Assembly (NCBI RefSeq): GCF_011601265.1
Contig: NZ_JAAOLX010000003.1
Coordinates: 310,001-374,000 of the forward strand
Direction of reading: 5' to 3'
DNA: 64,000 nucleotides
From: Iodobacter violaceini
GTDB taxonomy: Bacteria > Pseudomonadota > Gammaproteobacteria > Burkholderiales > Chitinibacteraceae
Each line of letters opens with the position of its first letter. Position 1 is the first letter of the stretch. A model generated the notes under the pieces. That model searched no databases, was not told where the DNA came from, and was given only the letters and a program-made list of their open reading frames with translations. The translations under genes and the position numbers were made by a program. Below are positions 32,104-42,093 of this stretch, one piece after another.

Positions 32104-33174
32104 TTAAACAGAAAATAAACTGTTTTCATATTCTTTAATTTGTTGCAAGGTCATCTGCTGCATATCAGCTCCTTGCAATTGCGTCTTGTGCCACTCGCAG
32201 ATTTTTTGCAAGGTGTGGCTTAAAGACCATCTGGGCTGCCAATTCAACTGCATATGCGCCTTAGAGCAGTCCAGCTTTAAATAATGTGCTTCATGCAAGG
32301 TTGCCGCAGAGGTATCAATGCGATAAGCCGCACCATCCCCCCAGATGCCAGTTAGCTGCTCGATAATCCAGCCTACCGGCTTGGCATCATGATCGTGAGG
32401 GCCAAAATTCCAACCGCCTGCAACTGCCTGGCCTTGGGTATAGAGCTGCTCGGCCAAAGTTAAATAACCGCTCAAAGGCTCTAAAACATGCTGCCACGGA
32501 CGAATTGAATGCGGGCTGCGGATCACAACCTCGGTGTTGTTTTCAATGGCGCGAATCATATCAGGGATTAACCTATCCCCCGCCCAATCCCCACCACCAA
32601 TCACATTACCTGCGCGGCCAGATGCTAATGCCACCCCTTGCTGTGAGCCAAAATAGGAATCACGATAGGCGCGAGTAACTAACTCAGAGCAGCCTTTGCT
32701 GTTGCTATATGGGTCATGCCCGCCCATGGGCTCATTTTCCCGGTAGCCCCATACCCATTCCTGATTTTCATAGCATTTATCGCTGGTCACATTGACCACC
32801 GCTTTAATACCCTCAGTCTGGCGAATTGCCTCCAGTAAATGTACTGTGCCCATTACATTGGTGGCATAAGTTTCAATAGGATTGGCATAGGAATATCTCA
32901 CCAGGGGCTGGGCTGCCATATGAATCACAATTTCAGCAGCGGATTTCTTGAGTGCGGCTTGCACCGCAGCAAAATCCCGAATATCGCCAATAATTGATTT
33001 CATGCCTGCAGCAACATTAGCCTCTTCAAACAGGCTTGGGGAAGTAGTTGGCGCAAGCGCAAAGCCCGTCACCTCTGCACCCAGCTGCTGCAGCCATAAA
33101 GATAGCCAGCTGCCTTTAAAACCGGTGTGCCCAGTGAGGAAAACCTTTTTTCCCTGCCAAAATGCTTTATTCAT
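32104..33174 (-). CDS. rfbG: CDP-glucose 4,6-dehydratase
   Basis: 356 residues from the ATG at 33174 (AAAGG 7 nt upstream); the frame is open further up into rfbF but the protein starts properly at MNKAFWQGKKVFLTGHTGFK. KGSWLSLWLQQLGAEVTGFA, VIHMAAQPLVRYSYANPIET, NVTSDKCYENQEWVWGYREN and MGGHDPYSNSKGCSELVTRA identify RfbG/DdhB, not RfbB. It overlaps nothing but starts 10 nt after the rfbF stop. Second step of the CDP-dideoxyhexose path. Confidence 0.95.
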   Translation of the reverse strand: MNKAFWQGKKVFLTGHTGFKGSWLSLWLQQLGAEVTGFALAPTTSPSLFEEANVAAGMKSIIGDIRDFAAVQAALKKSAAEIVIHMAAQPLVRYSYANPIETYATNVMGTVHLLEAIRQTEGIKAVVNVTSDKCYENQEWVWGYRENEPMGGHDPYSNSKGCSELVTRAYRDSYFGSQQGVALASGRAGNVIGGGDWAGDRLIPDMIRAIENNTEVVIRSPHSIRPWQHVLEPLSGYLTLAEQLYTQGQAVAGGWNFGPHDHDAKPVGWIIEQLTGIWGDGAAYRIDTSAATLHEAHYLKLDCSKAHMQLNWQPRWSLSHTLQKICEWHKTQLQGADMQQMTLQQIKEYENSLFSV

Positions 33175-33184
33175 CACGTGGCCT

Positions 33185-33955
33185 TTACCAAACTTTCCAA
33201 GGAGCCTTACCCGATTCCCACAGCTCTTCCAGATAAACTTTATCTCTGAGGGTATCCATAGGCTGCCAGAAACCATCGTGCGGGAATGCTGCTAGCTGAC
33301 CTTTTTCTGCCAAAATTTCTAATGGCTCGCGCTCCCAAGTACATTGATCACCGCTAATTAAATCGATGACTTTTGGAGACAACACAAAAAAGCCGCCATT
33401 AATCATGCCACCATCACCTTTAGGCTTTTCTTTAAAATTAAGCACTTTATTGGATTGAATATCCAGGGCCCCAAAGCGGCCTGGCGGATAAGTTGCTGTT
33501 AATGTAGCATCCACCCCCTGCTCTTTATGAAAATCAATCAGCCGGGCAATATCAACATTGCTTACTCCATCACCATAGGTAAAGCAAAATGCTTCTTCAT
33601 CTTTCACATAGTCTTTAACCCGCGCCAAACGGCCACCAGTAAGGGTGCTTTCACCTGTGTCTACCAAGGTTACCTTCCATGGTTCTGCATAGCGATGATG
33701 CACTTCCATGGTGTTGTTGCTCATATCAAAAGTAACATCAGAGGTATGCAAAAAATAATTCGCAAAATATTCTTTAATGACATAGCCTTTGTAGCCACAG
33801 CAAATCACGAAATCATTAATCCCATAATGAGAATAAATTTTCATGATATGCCATAGAATTGGCTTACCACCAATTTCAACCATTGGTTTGGGGCGTGTTG
33901 ATGTTTCTTCGCTAATTCGAGTACCTAAACCACCCGCTAAAATAACTGCTTTCAT
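33185..33955 (-). CDS. rfbF: Glucose-1-phosphate cytidylyltransferase
   Basis: 256 residues, normal for RfbF/DdhA. Nucleotidyltransferase signature [20 protein letters not shown], then [34 protein letters not shown] and [15 protein letters not shown]. Makes CDP-glucose from CTP and Glc-1-P, the entry to the CDP-3,6-dideoxyhexoses. Start overlaps the rfbC stop (ATGA), joining the dTDP and CDP gene sets into one transcript. Confidence 0.95.
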   Translation of the reverse strand: MKAVILAGGLGTRISEETSTRPKPMVEIGGKPILWHIMKIYSHYGINDFVICCGYKGYVIKEYFANYFLHTSDVTFDMSNNTMEVHHRYAEPWKVTLVDTGESTLTGGRLARVKDYVKDEEAFCFTYGDGVSNVDIARLIDFHKEQGVDATLTATYPPGRFGALDIQSNKVLNFKEKPKGDGGMINGGFFVLSPKVIDLISGDQCTWEREPLEILAEKGQLAAFPHDGFWQPMDTLRDKVYLEELWESGKAPWKVW

Positions 33956-34518
33956 TCCATCACCACACTATGATTATTAAAATATTCTGCTTCAGCCAAT
34001 ACCTTAGCTGATTTATCTTTGGCAGATAATTGCACTTGATCTGAATAAGGCCAATCAATATTAAGCTCCGGATCATTCCATAACATTGATCGCTCAAATT
34101 CCGGAAACCAATAATCTGTCGTTTTATACAAGAACTCTGCCACATCAGAAACGACAACAAAACCATGGGCAAAGCCTTCTGGAATCCACATTTGGCGTTT
34201 ATTTTCAGCGCTTAGCGTAGCCCCTATCCACTGCCCAAAAGTTGGTGAGGATTTGCGAATATCTACCGCCACATCGTAGACCTCGCCCACCGTACAGCGC
34301 ACAAGTTTGCCCTGCGGGTGTTGAATTTGATAATGCAAACCACGCAATACCCCTTTTACGGAGCGGGAGTGGTTGTCTTGCACAAATTCCACTTTGCGGC
34401 CGATTGCTGCTTCAAATTTGGCGTGGTTAAAGCTTTCATAAAAGAAGCCGCGCTCGTCTCCGAAGACTTTCGGCTCGATAATCTTTACGTCGCTAATTTC
34501 GGTATCAATGATTTTCAT
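33952..34518 (-). CDS. rfbC: dTDP-4-dehydrorhamnose 3,5-epimerase
   Basis: 188 residues from the ATG at 34518; upstream codons in frame do not belong to the family. Cupin epimerase motifs: [40 protein letters not shown] (active-site histidine), [16 protein letters not shown] and [19 protein letters not shown]. Third step of dTDP-L-rhamnose synthesis. Directly upstream of rfbF with ATGA overlap. Confidence 0.95.
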   Translation of the reverse strand: MKIIDTEISDVKIIEPKVFGDERGFFYESFNHAKFEAAIGRKVEFVQDNHSRSVKGVLRGLHYQIQHPQGKLVRCTVGEVYDVAVDIRKSSPTFGQWIGATLSAENKRQMWIPEGFAHGFVVVSDVAEFLYKTTDYWFPEFERSMLWNDPELNIDWPYSDQVQLSAKDKSAKVLAEAEYFNNHSVVME

Positions 34519-34653
34519 ATTGCACTTTTCGAGCCAAAGGTGGGCGTAGCCCCTTTCGGCTTTTATTCCTATGTAAGAATGATTTTCTTTATCGATAAAA
34601 AAGCGATCAGTACAAGCGGCTGGCAAGTAAAGCACGCTTGCTAAAAAAAATCA

Positions 34654-35559
34654 TCAGAATGTTTTGTCTTTTAGCATGTTCAATAAGTACTGGCCATAAG
34701 CGTTTTTCTTTAAAGGCTGGGCCAGTTTTTCTATTTGAGAGGCATCAATCCAGCCAGAGCGATAGGCGATTTCTTCAGGGCAGCATACTTTTAAGCCCTG
34801 GCGCGATTCAATGGTCTGGATAAACTGGCTGGCTTCCAGCAATGACTCATGGGTGCCGGTATCCAGCCAGGCGTAGCCACGGCCCATGGTTTGTACGTCC
34901 AGCTCGCCCAAGGCTAAGTAAGCGGCATTCACATCTGTGATTTCCAGCTCCCCCCGAGGGGACGGTTTAATGGCTTTGGCAATTTCTACTACGCGGTTGT
35001 CGTAGAAATAAAGACCTGTTACGGCATAGTTTGATTTGGGTCTTACTGGTTTTTCTTCAAGGCTGACGGCATTTCCCTGCTCATCAAACTCTACTACACC
35101 GTAGCGCTCAGGATCTGTAACACGATAGGCGAATACGCTGGCACCGCTGGTTTTAGCTGAAGCAGCTTGCAGTAAGCCGGCAAAATCGTGTCCGTAATAG
35201 ATATTGTCACCCAGCACCAGGGCGCAATTATCTTTGCCAATAAATTCTTCACCAATGATAAAGGCTTGAGCAAGGCCATCTGGTGAAGCTTGCACGGCAT
35301 ATTGCAACTGAATGCCCCACTGGCTGCCATCGCCAAGCAATTGCTCAAAGCGCGGGGTGTCCTGCGGGGTGGAGATAATCAGAATCTCTTTAATCCCCGC
35401 CAGCAGCAAGGTACAGAGTGGGTAATAGATCATTGGCTTATCGTAGATAGGCAACAACTGCTTACTGACTGCCAGTGTGGCAGGATAAAGGCGTGTACCG
35501 CTGCCACCTGCCAGGATAATGCCTTTGCGGCTTGATGCGGAGGGATTAGAAGCTGTCAT
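34654..35559 (-). CDS. rfbA: Glucose-1-phosphate thymidylyltransferase
   Basis: 301 residues. [69 protein letters not shown] and [20 protein letters not shown] are the full RmlA signature. Makes dTDP-glucose. The order B-D-A-C is the enterobacterial one. Confidence 0.96.
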   Translation of the reverse strand: MTASNPSASSRKGIILAGGSGTRLYPATLAVSKQLLPIYDKPMIYYPLCTLLLAGIKEILIISTPQDTPRFEQLLGDGSQWGIQLQYAVQASPDGLAQAFIIGEEFIGKDNCALVLGDNIYYGHDFAGLLQAASAKTSGASVFAYRVTDPERYGVVEFDEQGNAVSLEEKPVRPKSNYAVTGLYFYDNRVVEIAKAIKPSPRGELEITDVNAAYLALGELDVQTMGRGYAWLDTGTHESLLEASQFIQTIESRQGLKVCCPEEIAYRSGWIDASQIEKLAQPLKKNAYGQYLLNMLKDKTF

Positions 35560-35654
35560 CTTGATCTCGCTTGTCTTTATCTGGCGGTTGCACCGCTAAA
35601 CAATCTGTTATTTCACACTTTAGTGGCCTGCATTTTGCAGGCGCTAAGGCTGTA

Positions 35655-36581
35655 CTATTTGTTGCTCAGCAGAGCCATGACCTGCATAACTCCAGTCTGC
35701 CAATCCGGCAGACAAAGCCCAAATGCGGCTTGTAGCTTTTCTGTACTTAGCTGCGAATTTGCAGGCCTTGCTGCGGGCAAGGGGTAGGCTTTAGTCGGGA
35801 TAGGCAGAATTTGTGCGGCTTTAACCGCTACGCCCGCAGATTTTGCCTGCTCAACAACGCTTTGCGCATAACCATGCCACGTGGTGCTTCCACCTGCGAC
35901 CAAATGGTAGGTGCCATATAGATCGCAGGATTTTGATTTGGCAACTGATTCGGTCTGTAAAACCTGACGAATCGCATGTGCGGTTACATCGGCTAATAAG
36001 CTGGCCGCAGTTGGTGCACCGTGTTGGTCTGCGATGATTTTTAGCTCTTCACGCTCGCCAGCAAGGCGCAAGATAGTTTTTAAAAAATTGCCTCCATGCG
36101 CACCAAACACCCAGCTGGTTCTGAATATCAGATGCCGTGGGTTCGCTGCCGCTATTGCCAATTCCCCTGCCAGCTTCGTCTTGCCATAGACAGACTGCGG
36201 ATTCGGCGTGTCGCTCTCGCTATACCAGCCCTCTTTTGTGCCATCAAATACATAATCAGTAGAGTAATGCACCAGTAGCGCGCCAATTTTGGCAGCTTCC
36301 TCTGCCAATACTTGCGGAGCGATAGTATTGATGGCTTGCGCCAGCTCAGCCTCGCTTTCAGCCTTATCTACCGCAGTATGCGCTGCTGGGTTCACAATCA
36401 CATGCGGCTGTGTTCTGGCAACCAGTTCACGGATCGCATCAGGATCGCTTAAATCACAGTCTTCACGATCAACCGCAATCACAGAGCCAAGCACGGCAAG
36501 GCTGCGCTGCAGCTCGAACCCCAGCTGGCCATTTTTGCCGGTGACGAGAAGACGCAAAGGTAAAGAATTAGTTTTTGTCAT
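35655..36581 (-). CDS. rfbD: dTDP-4-dehydrorhamnose reductase
   Basis: 308 residues from the ATG at 36581. LLVTGKNGQLGFELQRSLAV, VNPAAHTAVDKAESEAELAQ, HYSTDYVFDGTKEGWYSESD, SVYGKTKLAGELAIA (Y-x3-K) and FRTSWVFGAHGGNFLKTILR are typical of RmlD. Final step to dTDP-L-rhamnose. Flanked by ~95-105-bp spacers, one with a GC-rich hairpin at 36644-36663. Confidence 0.95.
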   Translation of the reverse strand: MTKTNSLPLRLLVTGKNGQLGFELQRSLAVLGSVIAVDREDCDLSDPDAIRELVARTQPHVIVNPAAHTAVDKAESEAELAQAINTIAPQVLAEEAAKIGALLVHYSTDYVFDGTKEGWYSESDTPNPQSVYGKTKLAGELAIAAANPRHLIFRTSWVFGAHGGNFLKTILRLAGEREELKIIADQHGAPTAASLLADVTAHAIRQVLQTESVAKSKSCDLYGTYHLVAGGSTTWHGYAQSVVEQAKSAGVAVKAAQILPIPTKAYPLPAARPANSQLSTEKLQAAFGLCLPDWQTGVMQVMALLSNK

Positions 36582-36643
36582 ATTTTGGCGCTGCTTACTA
36601 TGCATAATGCTGGAATTTTGGAAGCGCGGATCAGACCGTCATC

Positions 36644-36663
36644 CCCGGGCACTTTTGCCCGGG
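36644..36663. repeat. GC-rich hairpin in rfbB-rfbD spacer
   Basis: CCCGGGC, six-base loop ACTTTT, GCCCGGG. No T-run on the minus strand, so it is more likely an mRNA-stability or REP-like element than a terminator. Confidence 0.4.
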
Positions 36664-36684
36664 CCCGATACGTGCCCCTCCAAC

Positions 36685-37740
36685 TTAAGAATACTGCTGT
36701 TCAATCCAGTTTTGATAAGCGCCGGATGTGACATTCTGCACCCAATCCTGATGAGTCAGATACCAATCAACCGTTTTAGCAATACCGGTTTCAAAAGTCT
36801 CTGCAGGCTTCCAGCCCAGCTCTCGCTCCAGCTTACCTGCATCAATGGCATAGCGCTTATCGTGGCCAGGGCGGTCTGTTACATAGGTGATTTGCTCAGC
36901 ATAAGCCTTGCCATCGCTGCGCGGCTGACGATCGTCCAGCATCTGGCAAATAGTGTGTACTACATCCAGATTTGGCTTTTCATTCCAGCCGCCCACATTA
37001 TAAGTTTCACCAACCACCCCGGCTTCCAATACGCGGCGGATGGCGCTGCAATGATCTTTTACATACAGCCAGTCACGGATTTGCTGACCATCGCCATAAA
37101 TGGGCAGAGCTTTGCCAGCGAGGGCATTCAGAATTACCAGCGGTATCAGTTTTTCCGGGAAATGGTACGGGCCATAATTATTCGAGCAATTGGTGGTTAA
37201 TACCGGCAGGCCATAGGTATGGTGCCATGCACGAACCAGATGATCAGATGCGGCTTTCGATGCGGAATAGGGGCTGTTAGGCTCGTAAGTCTTGGTCTCG
37301 GTAAAGGCAGGATCATCGCTGGCTAAAGAACCATAAACTTCATCAGTCGAAACATGCAAAAAGCGAAATGCTGCTTTAGCTTCTGCTGCTAAATCAGACC
37401 AATAGCCGCGCACGCTTTCCAGCAAATTAAACGTGCCCACCACATTGGTCTGGATAAATTCACCAGGCCCGCTGATTGAGCGGTCCACATGCGATTCAGC
37501 CGCAAAGTTAATCACTGCGCGTGGCTGGTATTTAGCCAGCAACTCGCTGATTAGCGCTTTATCGCCAATATCTGCACGCACAAAGATATGCCGGGCATCA
37601 TCTTTTAGTGAGGCCAGCGTATCCAAATTACCCGCGTAGGTTAGTTTATCCACATTAATGACGGGCTCATCAGACTGGGCCAACCAATCCAGTACAAAAT
37701 TACCGCCAATAAAGCCAGCACCACCCGTAACTAAAATCAT
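36685..37740 (-). CDS. rfbB: dTDP-glucose 4,6-dehydratase
   Basis: 351 residues from the ATG at 37740, with GGAAGGGCG upstream and ATGA overlap with the wzz stop. [55 protein letters not shown] and [20 protein letters not shown] (Y-x3-K) identify RmlB. Second step of dTDP-rhamnose synthesis. Confidence 0.96.
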   Translation of the reverse strand: MILVTGGAGFIGGNFVLDWLAQSDEPVINVDKLTYAGNLDTLASLKDDARHIFVRADIGDKALISELLAKYQPRAVINFAAESHVDRSISGPGEFIQTNVVGTFNLLESVRGYWSDLAAEAKAAFRFLHVSTDEVYGSLASDDPAFTETKTYEPNSPYSASKAASDHLVRAWHHTYGLPVLTTNCSNNYGPYHFPEKLIPLVILNALAGKALPIYGDGQQIRDWLYVKDHCSAIRRVLEAGVVGETYNVGGWNEKPNLDVVHTICQMLDDRQPRSDGKAYAEQITYVTDRPGHDKRYAIDAGKLERELGWKPAETFETGIAKTVDWYLTHQDWVQNVTSGAYQNWIEQQYS

Positions 37741-38936
37741 GCTACGCCCTTCCATGTATTCTTTAATAAATCCAGACGTTGTTTTTGCTCCGGATTTGTA
37801 CCCATTTTATTAAATGCTTCTACAATAAAGCTAGCCAGAATAGCCAGGAAGAATCCTGCAAATAAGGCCAATAAAATCAAGATGGCACGCTTAGGCTTAG
37901 CTTTTCTTTCTGGCGCAATAGCACTGTCTAATACCTGAATATTGGCACCATCTTTAGCTTCGTCTAATTTAGCAATTTCATATTGCTTAGACATCAGCTC
38001 AAAAAGAGTTTCCTGATATTTCACGTCGCGCATTTTGCGGATGTAATCGAGACCAATTCCCGGCGCTTTGCTCCTGGCAATGAGTACATCTTCGTTTTCT
38101 TCCCCGCCCTTACTCATATCAGTCAGCTGGGTTTGCAAACTATCCAGTTCTGCCTTGGCTCTTTGTAATTCCGGATTATTTTCAGTGGCAAAATTGCGCA
38201 TAGCATTTAGCTGCACCTGCTTAGCCGATACCTTGGCACGCAAACTGGCTAAGGCCTCAATCGCAACCTTGCCCTGCTCATTCAGCTGCAGCACGCCGGT
38301 TTTTTCTTGTAGCTGTCTTAAAGCGACTTCGGCTTCAGCCAGATCTTTTTTAGCCGTTACAATCTGCCCTTCAAAAAACTGACGGCGCTGCGCCGCTTCT
38401 GTTACCGCCAAAACCTTACTTAAATTGCGCAGCTCTTCCACATAAGCATTCGCAATTGCAGCAGCCAGCTTAGGGTCTTTATCTTCTACCGTAATCGAAA
38501 TCAGGCCATCTTTACCCGTGACAATCTTGCTGCTCCCCTCAAGGGCAAGTAAGGTTTCACCTGCCGTTTTAGTTTCGTATATCGGCTGCAACTTAAAACG
38601 CTCTACCAGCTTTTCTTCCAGACGGCGGCTTTGCATCATGGCGATATAGATATCATTCGGGCTTTTCATTCCCAAAGCAGCACCTGCGCCCCCCGCCAGT
38701 CCACCTAATTGTGCCAGCATGGCAGATGCAGAAGATTGCTGCTGCTGCGGCGGCAAAATAGTGGTTTTTGCTTCATAGATGGGCGTGGCGACTAAGCCAT
38801 ACACTAAAGCCAAAATACCAAATACAAGGGGCAGGCCAAAAATCAGCTTTTTGTGCCTGGCCAGTACTATTAATAAATCAACCAGGCTGATTTCATCATC
38901 CTGATCGTTTTCCTGTGTCATTACTTTGTTTTCCAT
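37737..38936 (-). CDS. wzz: Wzz-type chain-length / polysaccharide co-polymerase
   Basis: 399 residues from the ATG at 38936 (an ATG at 38921 is an alternative). N-terminal [20 protein letters not shown] leads into the first membrane helix (~30-50); the following periplasmic part has [15 protein letters not shown], a long coiled-coil region (~175-290) and a second helix near the C-terminus ([20 protein letters not shown]). There is a Wzz/GNVR-type domain but no cytoplasmic tyrosine-kinase module, so this is a Wzz-like and not a Wzc-like protein. It would set the length of the Wzy product. Confidence 0.9.
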   Translation of the reverse strand: MENKVMTQENDQDDEISLVDLLIVLARHKKLIFGLPLVFGILALVYGLVATPIYEAKTTILPPQQQQSSASAMLAQLGGLAGGAGAALGMKSPNDIYIAMMQSRRLEEKLVERFKLQPIYETKTAGETLLALEGSSKIVTGKDGLISITVEDKDPKLAAAIANAYVEELRNLSKVLAVTEAAQRRQFFEGQIVTAKKDLAEAEVALRQLQEKTGVLQLNEQGKVAIEALASLRAKVSAKQVQLNAMRNFATENNPELQRAKAELDSLQTQLTDMSKGGEENEDVLIARSKAPGIGLDYIRKMRDVKYQETLFELMSKQYEIAKLDEAKDGANIQVLDSAIAPERKAKPKRAILILLALFAGFFLAILASFIVEAFNKMGTNPEQKQRLDLLKNTWKGVA

Positions 38937-39006
38937 TGCGCTCAATTATCTTGTTGTTTAATCAAAGTTTAAAAACGCACAGGGCCTGTGCCCCATGCGC
39001 TCTTCA

Positions 39007-41415
39007 TTAATTACCCAATACTTTAATCCCAGCTAAACCAGTACCAAAGTTAGCCAGAATTTGCGTCCAATCCAGCGCATTCTTTACAAAACCAGTACGG
39101 TCAAACTTCTCAGGCACAACAATCACATCGCCAGGCAAAGATGCCACGCTGTTAAATGAGCGGGACATCCAGCCAAACTGCTTGGCACTGACAACCGATC
39201 CATCAGCACGCACTACAAAAATACTATCGCTGTCTGCACTTTCTGTAGGCCCGCCCGCCAGCGCAAGGTAATCGCCCACGCTGCGGTTTTTGCTGAATAT
39301 AAACGCATTATTACGGCTGAATACCGAGCCCATCACCGCAACGGTAGCTGAGCGGGCAGGAATAAAGACGCGATCACCATCTTCCAGCGCCACTTCAGGA
39401 ATATCTGCTACCTTACTGCTTTCCGGGCTTAAACCCAGCACCACACGGCCATCTGCCTTGGTGGTACGAATTTTCTGCGCCAGCAGTTTTTGCTGCTCGG
39501 CCTGAATATTTGCAGCCTGCACGCCCTGGCCACTCAAAGCATTTTGCGCCTGCTGCCCAGCCGATGTCTGAGCGTTGCGCTCTACATAGTCTGCCAGGCG
39601 TTCTAACTCGTCCTGCTGCTTTTTACGCACTTCATCACGCGAGAACTCTGCACCATACAGATAGGCGCTGGAGGTTAAACCACCGATACGATCAATCAGG
39701 GTAGTCAGCGTTTCACCTTCGCTCACCTGGTAAATACCCGGGGTAGCAACCTCACCTTCGATATGCACAAAGCGTGATTTTTGCTGGGTAGACACGCGGA
39801 TATCGGTTTTAGAGAACACATGAATCACATCGCCCTTAGCCAGAAGCTTATCCTGCGATGCATCCCGTTTTAAAATAACCGCGCCCAAATTAAACGGTAC
39901 AAGCGTGGTTGTGCTGTCCAGCTCATTGGTGCGCTCAATCGCTGCGTAATTCCAGTTAATTTCCTGCTGATTGCTGTGTAAAGCCCCCAAGAGGGTGCGA
40001 TCAACCTTACGTTGTGGCTTTTGCTGATTAACTGAGCTTTGCTGGCTGAGCAGGGACTGCTGATCTTCCTCTTCCTGCAAATCCTTACTGCTTGCGGTTT
40101 TATCCTGATATTTGTTTTCCCAGAAGCGCGGTGCAATCAGCATCTCTTTGCTGGTGATTAAATCACTCACCTTCATGCCTTCAAACCAGGGCATACGCAC
40201 CGACTGCGCTACATTGCCGCGCAGGGAAACCATATTGTCAATTTTCTGGCTGAGGCCATAGAGCTGCACCACATCGCCGCCGCGCACAGCAAACCCAGTT
40301 GCCCTGGCCAGCTCAACTGATTCTACCTTGCGGGATTTTTGCGCAACCACACGCTCGACCGATACCTTGCCATCTTGCGCAAAATTACCAGCGCCCCCGG
40401 CCCAGTTAATTAAATCTTGCAGGTTTTCACCCGGCTTCACTTCATAAATAGCCGGTACTTTTACGCTGCCAGAAATAGCCGCCTGCCCGCCCACTGGTGG
40501 CACATACACCACATCACCGCCTTGCAACATCAGATCATGGCTTTTATCGCCTTTCAGCAGCAAATCGTATAAATCGAATTCGTTCACCACTTTGCCAGCG
40601 CGCTTCACCTGAATCTTACGTAAAGACCCGTTAGCAGAAGGGCCACCCGCAGCAAACAGGGCATTCACCACGGTAGAAAGCGATCCCAGGCTATAGCTGC
40701 CAGGATTTTGCGCAAAACCCACCACAAAAACCTGCACGCTTTTCAGCTGGCCCATCGTAACAGCCAGATCAAAATTTCGATAAACCTTGCCCACTTCACG
40801 GCTTAAATGCTGCTTAAGTGCGCCAAAAGGAATGCCTACCACGCTGACATTGCCCACACGGGGAATAAACACCGCGCCAGAGCGATCTACTTTGAGCTGC
40901 AAATCTGCATCCAGCTGCCCCCACAGGCGTACAGAGAAATTATCCCCCACGCCAATCAGGTAATCAGCCGACACCGGTGCGGCTTCAAAAGGCGAGTAAG
41001 CAGCCTGCTGCATCTGAAAAATTTGCTGACCAAAAATCGGCAGCGGCAAATTGGCACTGCTGCAGAGGTATTTCTGGAAATCATTCAGCGGCAGTGCGGG
41101 TGTTTTATATTTACTATTTTTATCCAATGTGAGCTTGCCACTCACATCATCACAGCTCACCGGCGCCATTGGCATTTGTGGGGTGAAATTTCTGCTCTGT
41201 TGGTTTTGCTGCCCCTGCTGATTCTGCGGCATACCCTGCTGAGGGTAGCCCAGGGTAGTACCCTGCCCTTGCAATGCACTTTGATTCATTAATGCAGACG
41301 GGTCATCCGGCATTGTTTGGCAATCACCAGAACCAGATAAACAGGCAGCAGACCACGCAGGACCGGCTAAAAGCAGCGAAAGTGAAATAACAGCGGAGCT
41401 TCTGGATAATTTCAT
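39007..41415 (-). CDS. Outer-membrane polysaccharide export protein with SLBB domains (Wza-like)
   Basis: 802 residues from the ATG at 41415, about twice E. coli Wza. The signal peptide MKLSRSSAVISLSLLLAGPA ends near WSAAC, where a weak lipobox could place a lipid on cysteine. A Gln/Pro-rich stretch (~55-80) precedes the Poly_export domain (~155-245: DYLIGVGDNFSVRLWGQLDA, GAVFIPRVGNVSVVGI), and several SLBB repeats follow (QVFVVGFAQNPGSYSLGSLS, GSVKVPAIYEVKPGENLQDL, VHIEGEVATPGIYQVSEGET). The size and repeat number resemble OtnA-type capsule exporters of vibrios. First gene of the large minus-strand cluster; an AT-rich palindrome lies ~95-130 bp upstream. Confidence 0.88.
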   Translation of the reverse strand: MKLSRSSAVISLSLLLAGPAWSAACLSGSGDCQTMPDDPSALMNQSALQGQGTTLGYPQQGMPQNQQGQQNQQSRNFTPQMPMAPVSCDDVSGKLTLDKNSKYKTPALPLNDFQKYLCSSANLPLPIFGQQIFQMQQAAYSPFEAAPVSADYLIGVGDNFSVRLWGQLDADLQLKVDRSGAVFIPRVGNVSVVGIPFGALKQHLSREVGKVYRNFDLAVTMGQLKSVQVFVVGFAQNPGSYSLGSLSTVVNALFAAGGPSANGSLRKIQVKRAGKVVNEFDLYDLLLKGDKSHDLMLQGGDVVYVPPVGGQAAISGSVKVPAIYEVKPGENLQDLINWAGGAGNFAQDGKVSVERVVAQKSRKVESVELARATGFAVRGGDVVQLYGLSQKIDNMVSLRGNVAQSVRMPWFEGMKVSDLITSKEMLIAPRFWENKYQDKTASSKDLQEEEDQQSLLSQQSSVNQQKPQRKVDRTLLGALHSNQQEINWNYAAIERTNELDSTTTLVPFNLGAVILKRDASQDKLLAKGDVIHVFSKTDIRVSTQQKSRFVHIEGEVATPGIYQVSEGETLTTLIDRIGGLTSSAYLYGAEFSRDEVRKKQQDELERLADYVERNAQTSAGQQAQNALSGQGVQAANIQAEQQKLLAQKIRTTKADGRVVLGLSPESSKVADIPEVALEDGDRVFIPARSATVAVMGSVFSRNNAFIFSKNRSVGDYLALAGGPTESADSDSIFVVRADGSVVSAKQFGWMSRSFNSVASLPGDVIVVPEKFDRTGFVKNALDWTQILANFGTGLAGIKVLGN

Positions 41416-41508
41416 GGTTAGTAATGTCTTATGAAAGGCAAGGGGTGCGGGCAAACAAGCGGGGAGACTATAACAACTCAACGTACTCTATGGAAGCCAT
41501 TGAGACTT

Positions 41509-41544
41509 AAAAACAATTCATATGACATATATAAAATTGTTTTT
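41509..41544. promoter_or_regulatory. AT-rich inverted repeat upstream of wza-like gene
   Basis: AAAAACAATT at 41509-41518 is an exact inverted match to AATTGTTTTT at 41535-41544, with 16 bp between. It lies between the rhodanese stop and the wza-like start on the minus strand. It could be an operator near the cluster promoter or a weak AT-only terminator for the rhodanese gene; neither is proven. Confidence 0.45.
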
Positions 41545-41580
41545 ACGCCTTTATTCTCATTCTGTTTCAGTTAACGCGTA

Positions 41581-41904
41581 TTAATATTTTGCCATTGCTA
41601 AATCAACTTCCTCTGCCCAGCGCGCAATTCCGCCATTTAAATTAATGACATTCGCAAAGCCCTGGCGCTCCAGAAAGGAAGCCACCTGATAACTGCGCAT
41701 GCCATGATGGCAAATCACCACAATCGTTGCGTCTTCATCTAATTCAGCAAAACGGTGGGGAATAGTATTCATAGGAATAAGCTGGCTATTTGCAATATTG
41801 CAAATCTCATACTCACCCGTTTCACGCACATCAAGCAAAATGGGGCTCTCACGCTCTGCGTCGTTCAGCCATTGAGATAATTCAATCGGATTAATCTGTT
41901 GCAT
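41581..41904 (-). CDS. Rhodanese-domain sulfurtransferase
   Basis: 107 residues from the ATG at 41904 (AGGG upstream); a TTG six codons earlier is possible. Single rhodanese domain: DVRETGEYEICNIANSQLIP near the start and active-site loop VICHHGMRSYQVASFL, where the cysteine would carry the persulfide. Small cytoplasmic member like GlpE. Upstream of, and co-directional with, the polysaccharide cluster, but no functional link is evident; it may go with the Pcm-like gene 190 bp upstream. Confidence 0.88.
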   Translation of the reverse strand: MQQINPIELSQWLNDAERESPILLDVRETGEYEICNIANSQLIPMNTIPHRFAELDEDATIVVICHHGMRSYQVASFLERQGFANVINLNGGIARWAEEVDLAMAKY

Positions 41905-41975
41905 TAGAAGCCCTGGTAGCAAAATAACAAAATCATTATCCCAAGCACACAGAGCCGCAGCCCGGCTTAAATCAC

Positions 41976-42006
41976 AGAGAAAAGCATTTAATCAATGCTT
42001 TTCTCT
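41976..42006. terminator. Hairpin between pcm-like and rhodanese genes
   Basis: AGAGAAAAGCATT at 41976-41988 pairs perfectly with 41994-42006 across a 5-nt loop. The T-rich stretch after the stem is on the plus strand (CTTTTAG); on the minus strand the tail is only GTGATTT. Possible terminator or transcript-end structure after the pcm-like gene. Confidence 0.5.
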
Positions 42007-42093
42007 GCGCTTTTAGTATGTAAGCAAAGGTTTTTTAACGCCCTCATTCAGGGCAGCAAAAAACAGGCTGGGCTTGTTGCGGTTATGGCGTTT

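Noticed and set aside
36289-37200. 303-codon plus-strand ORF opposite rfbD and rfbB
   Set aside because: Covers parts of two certain genes in antisense; composition is not protein-like.
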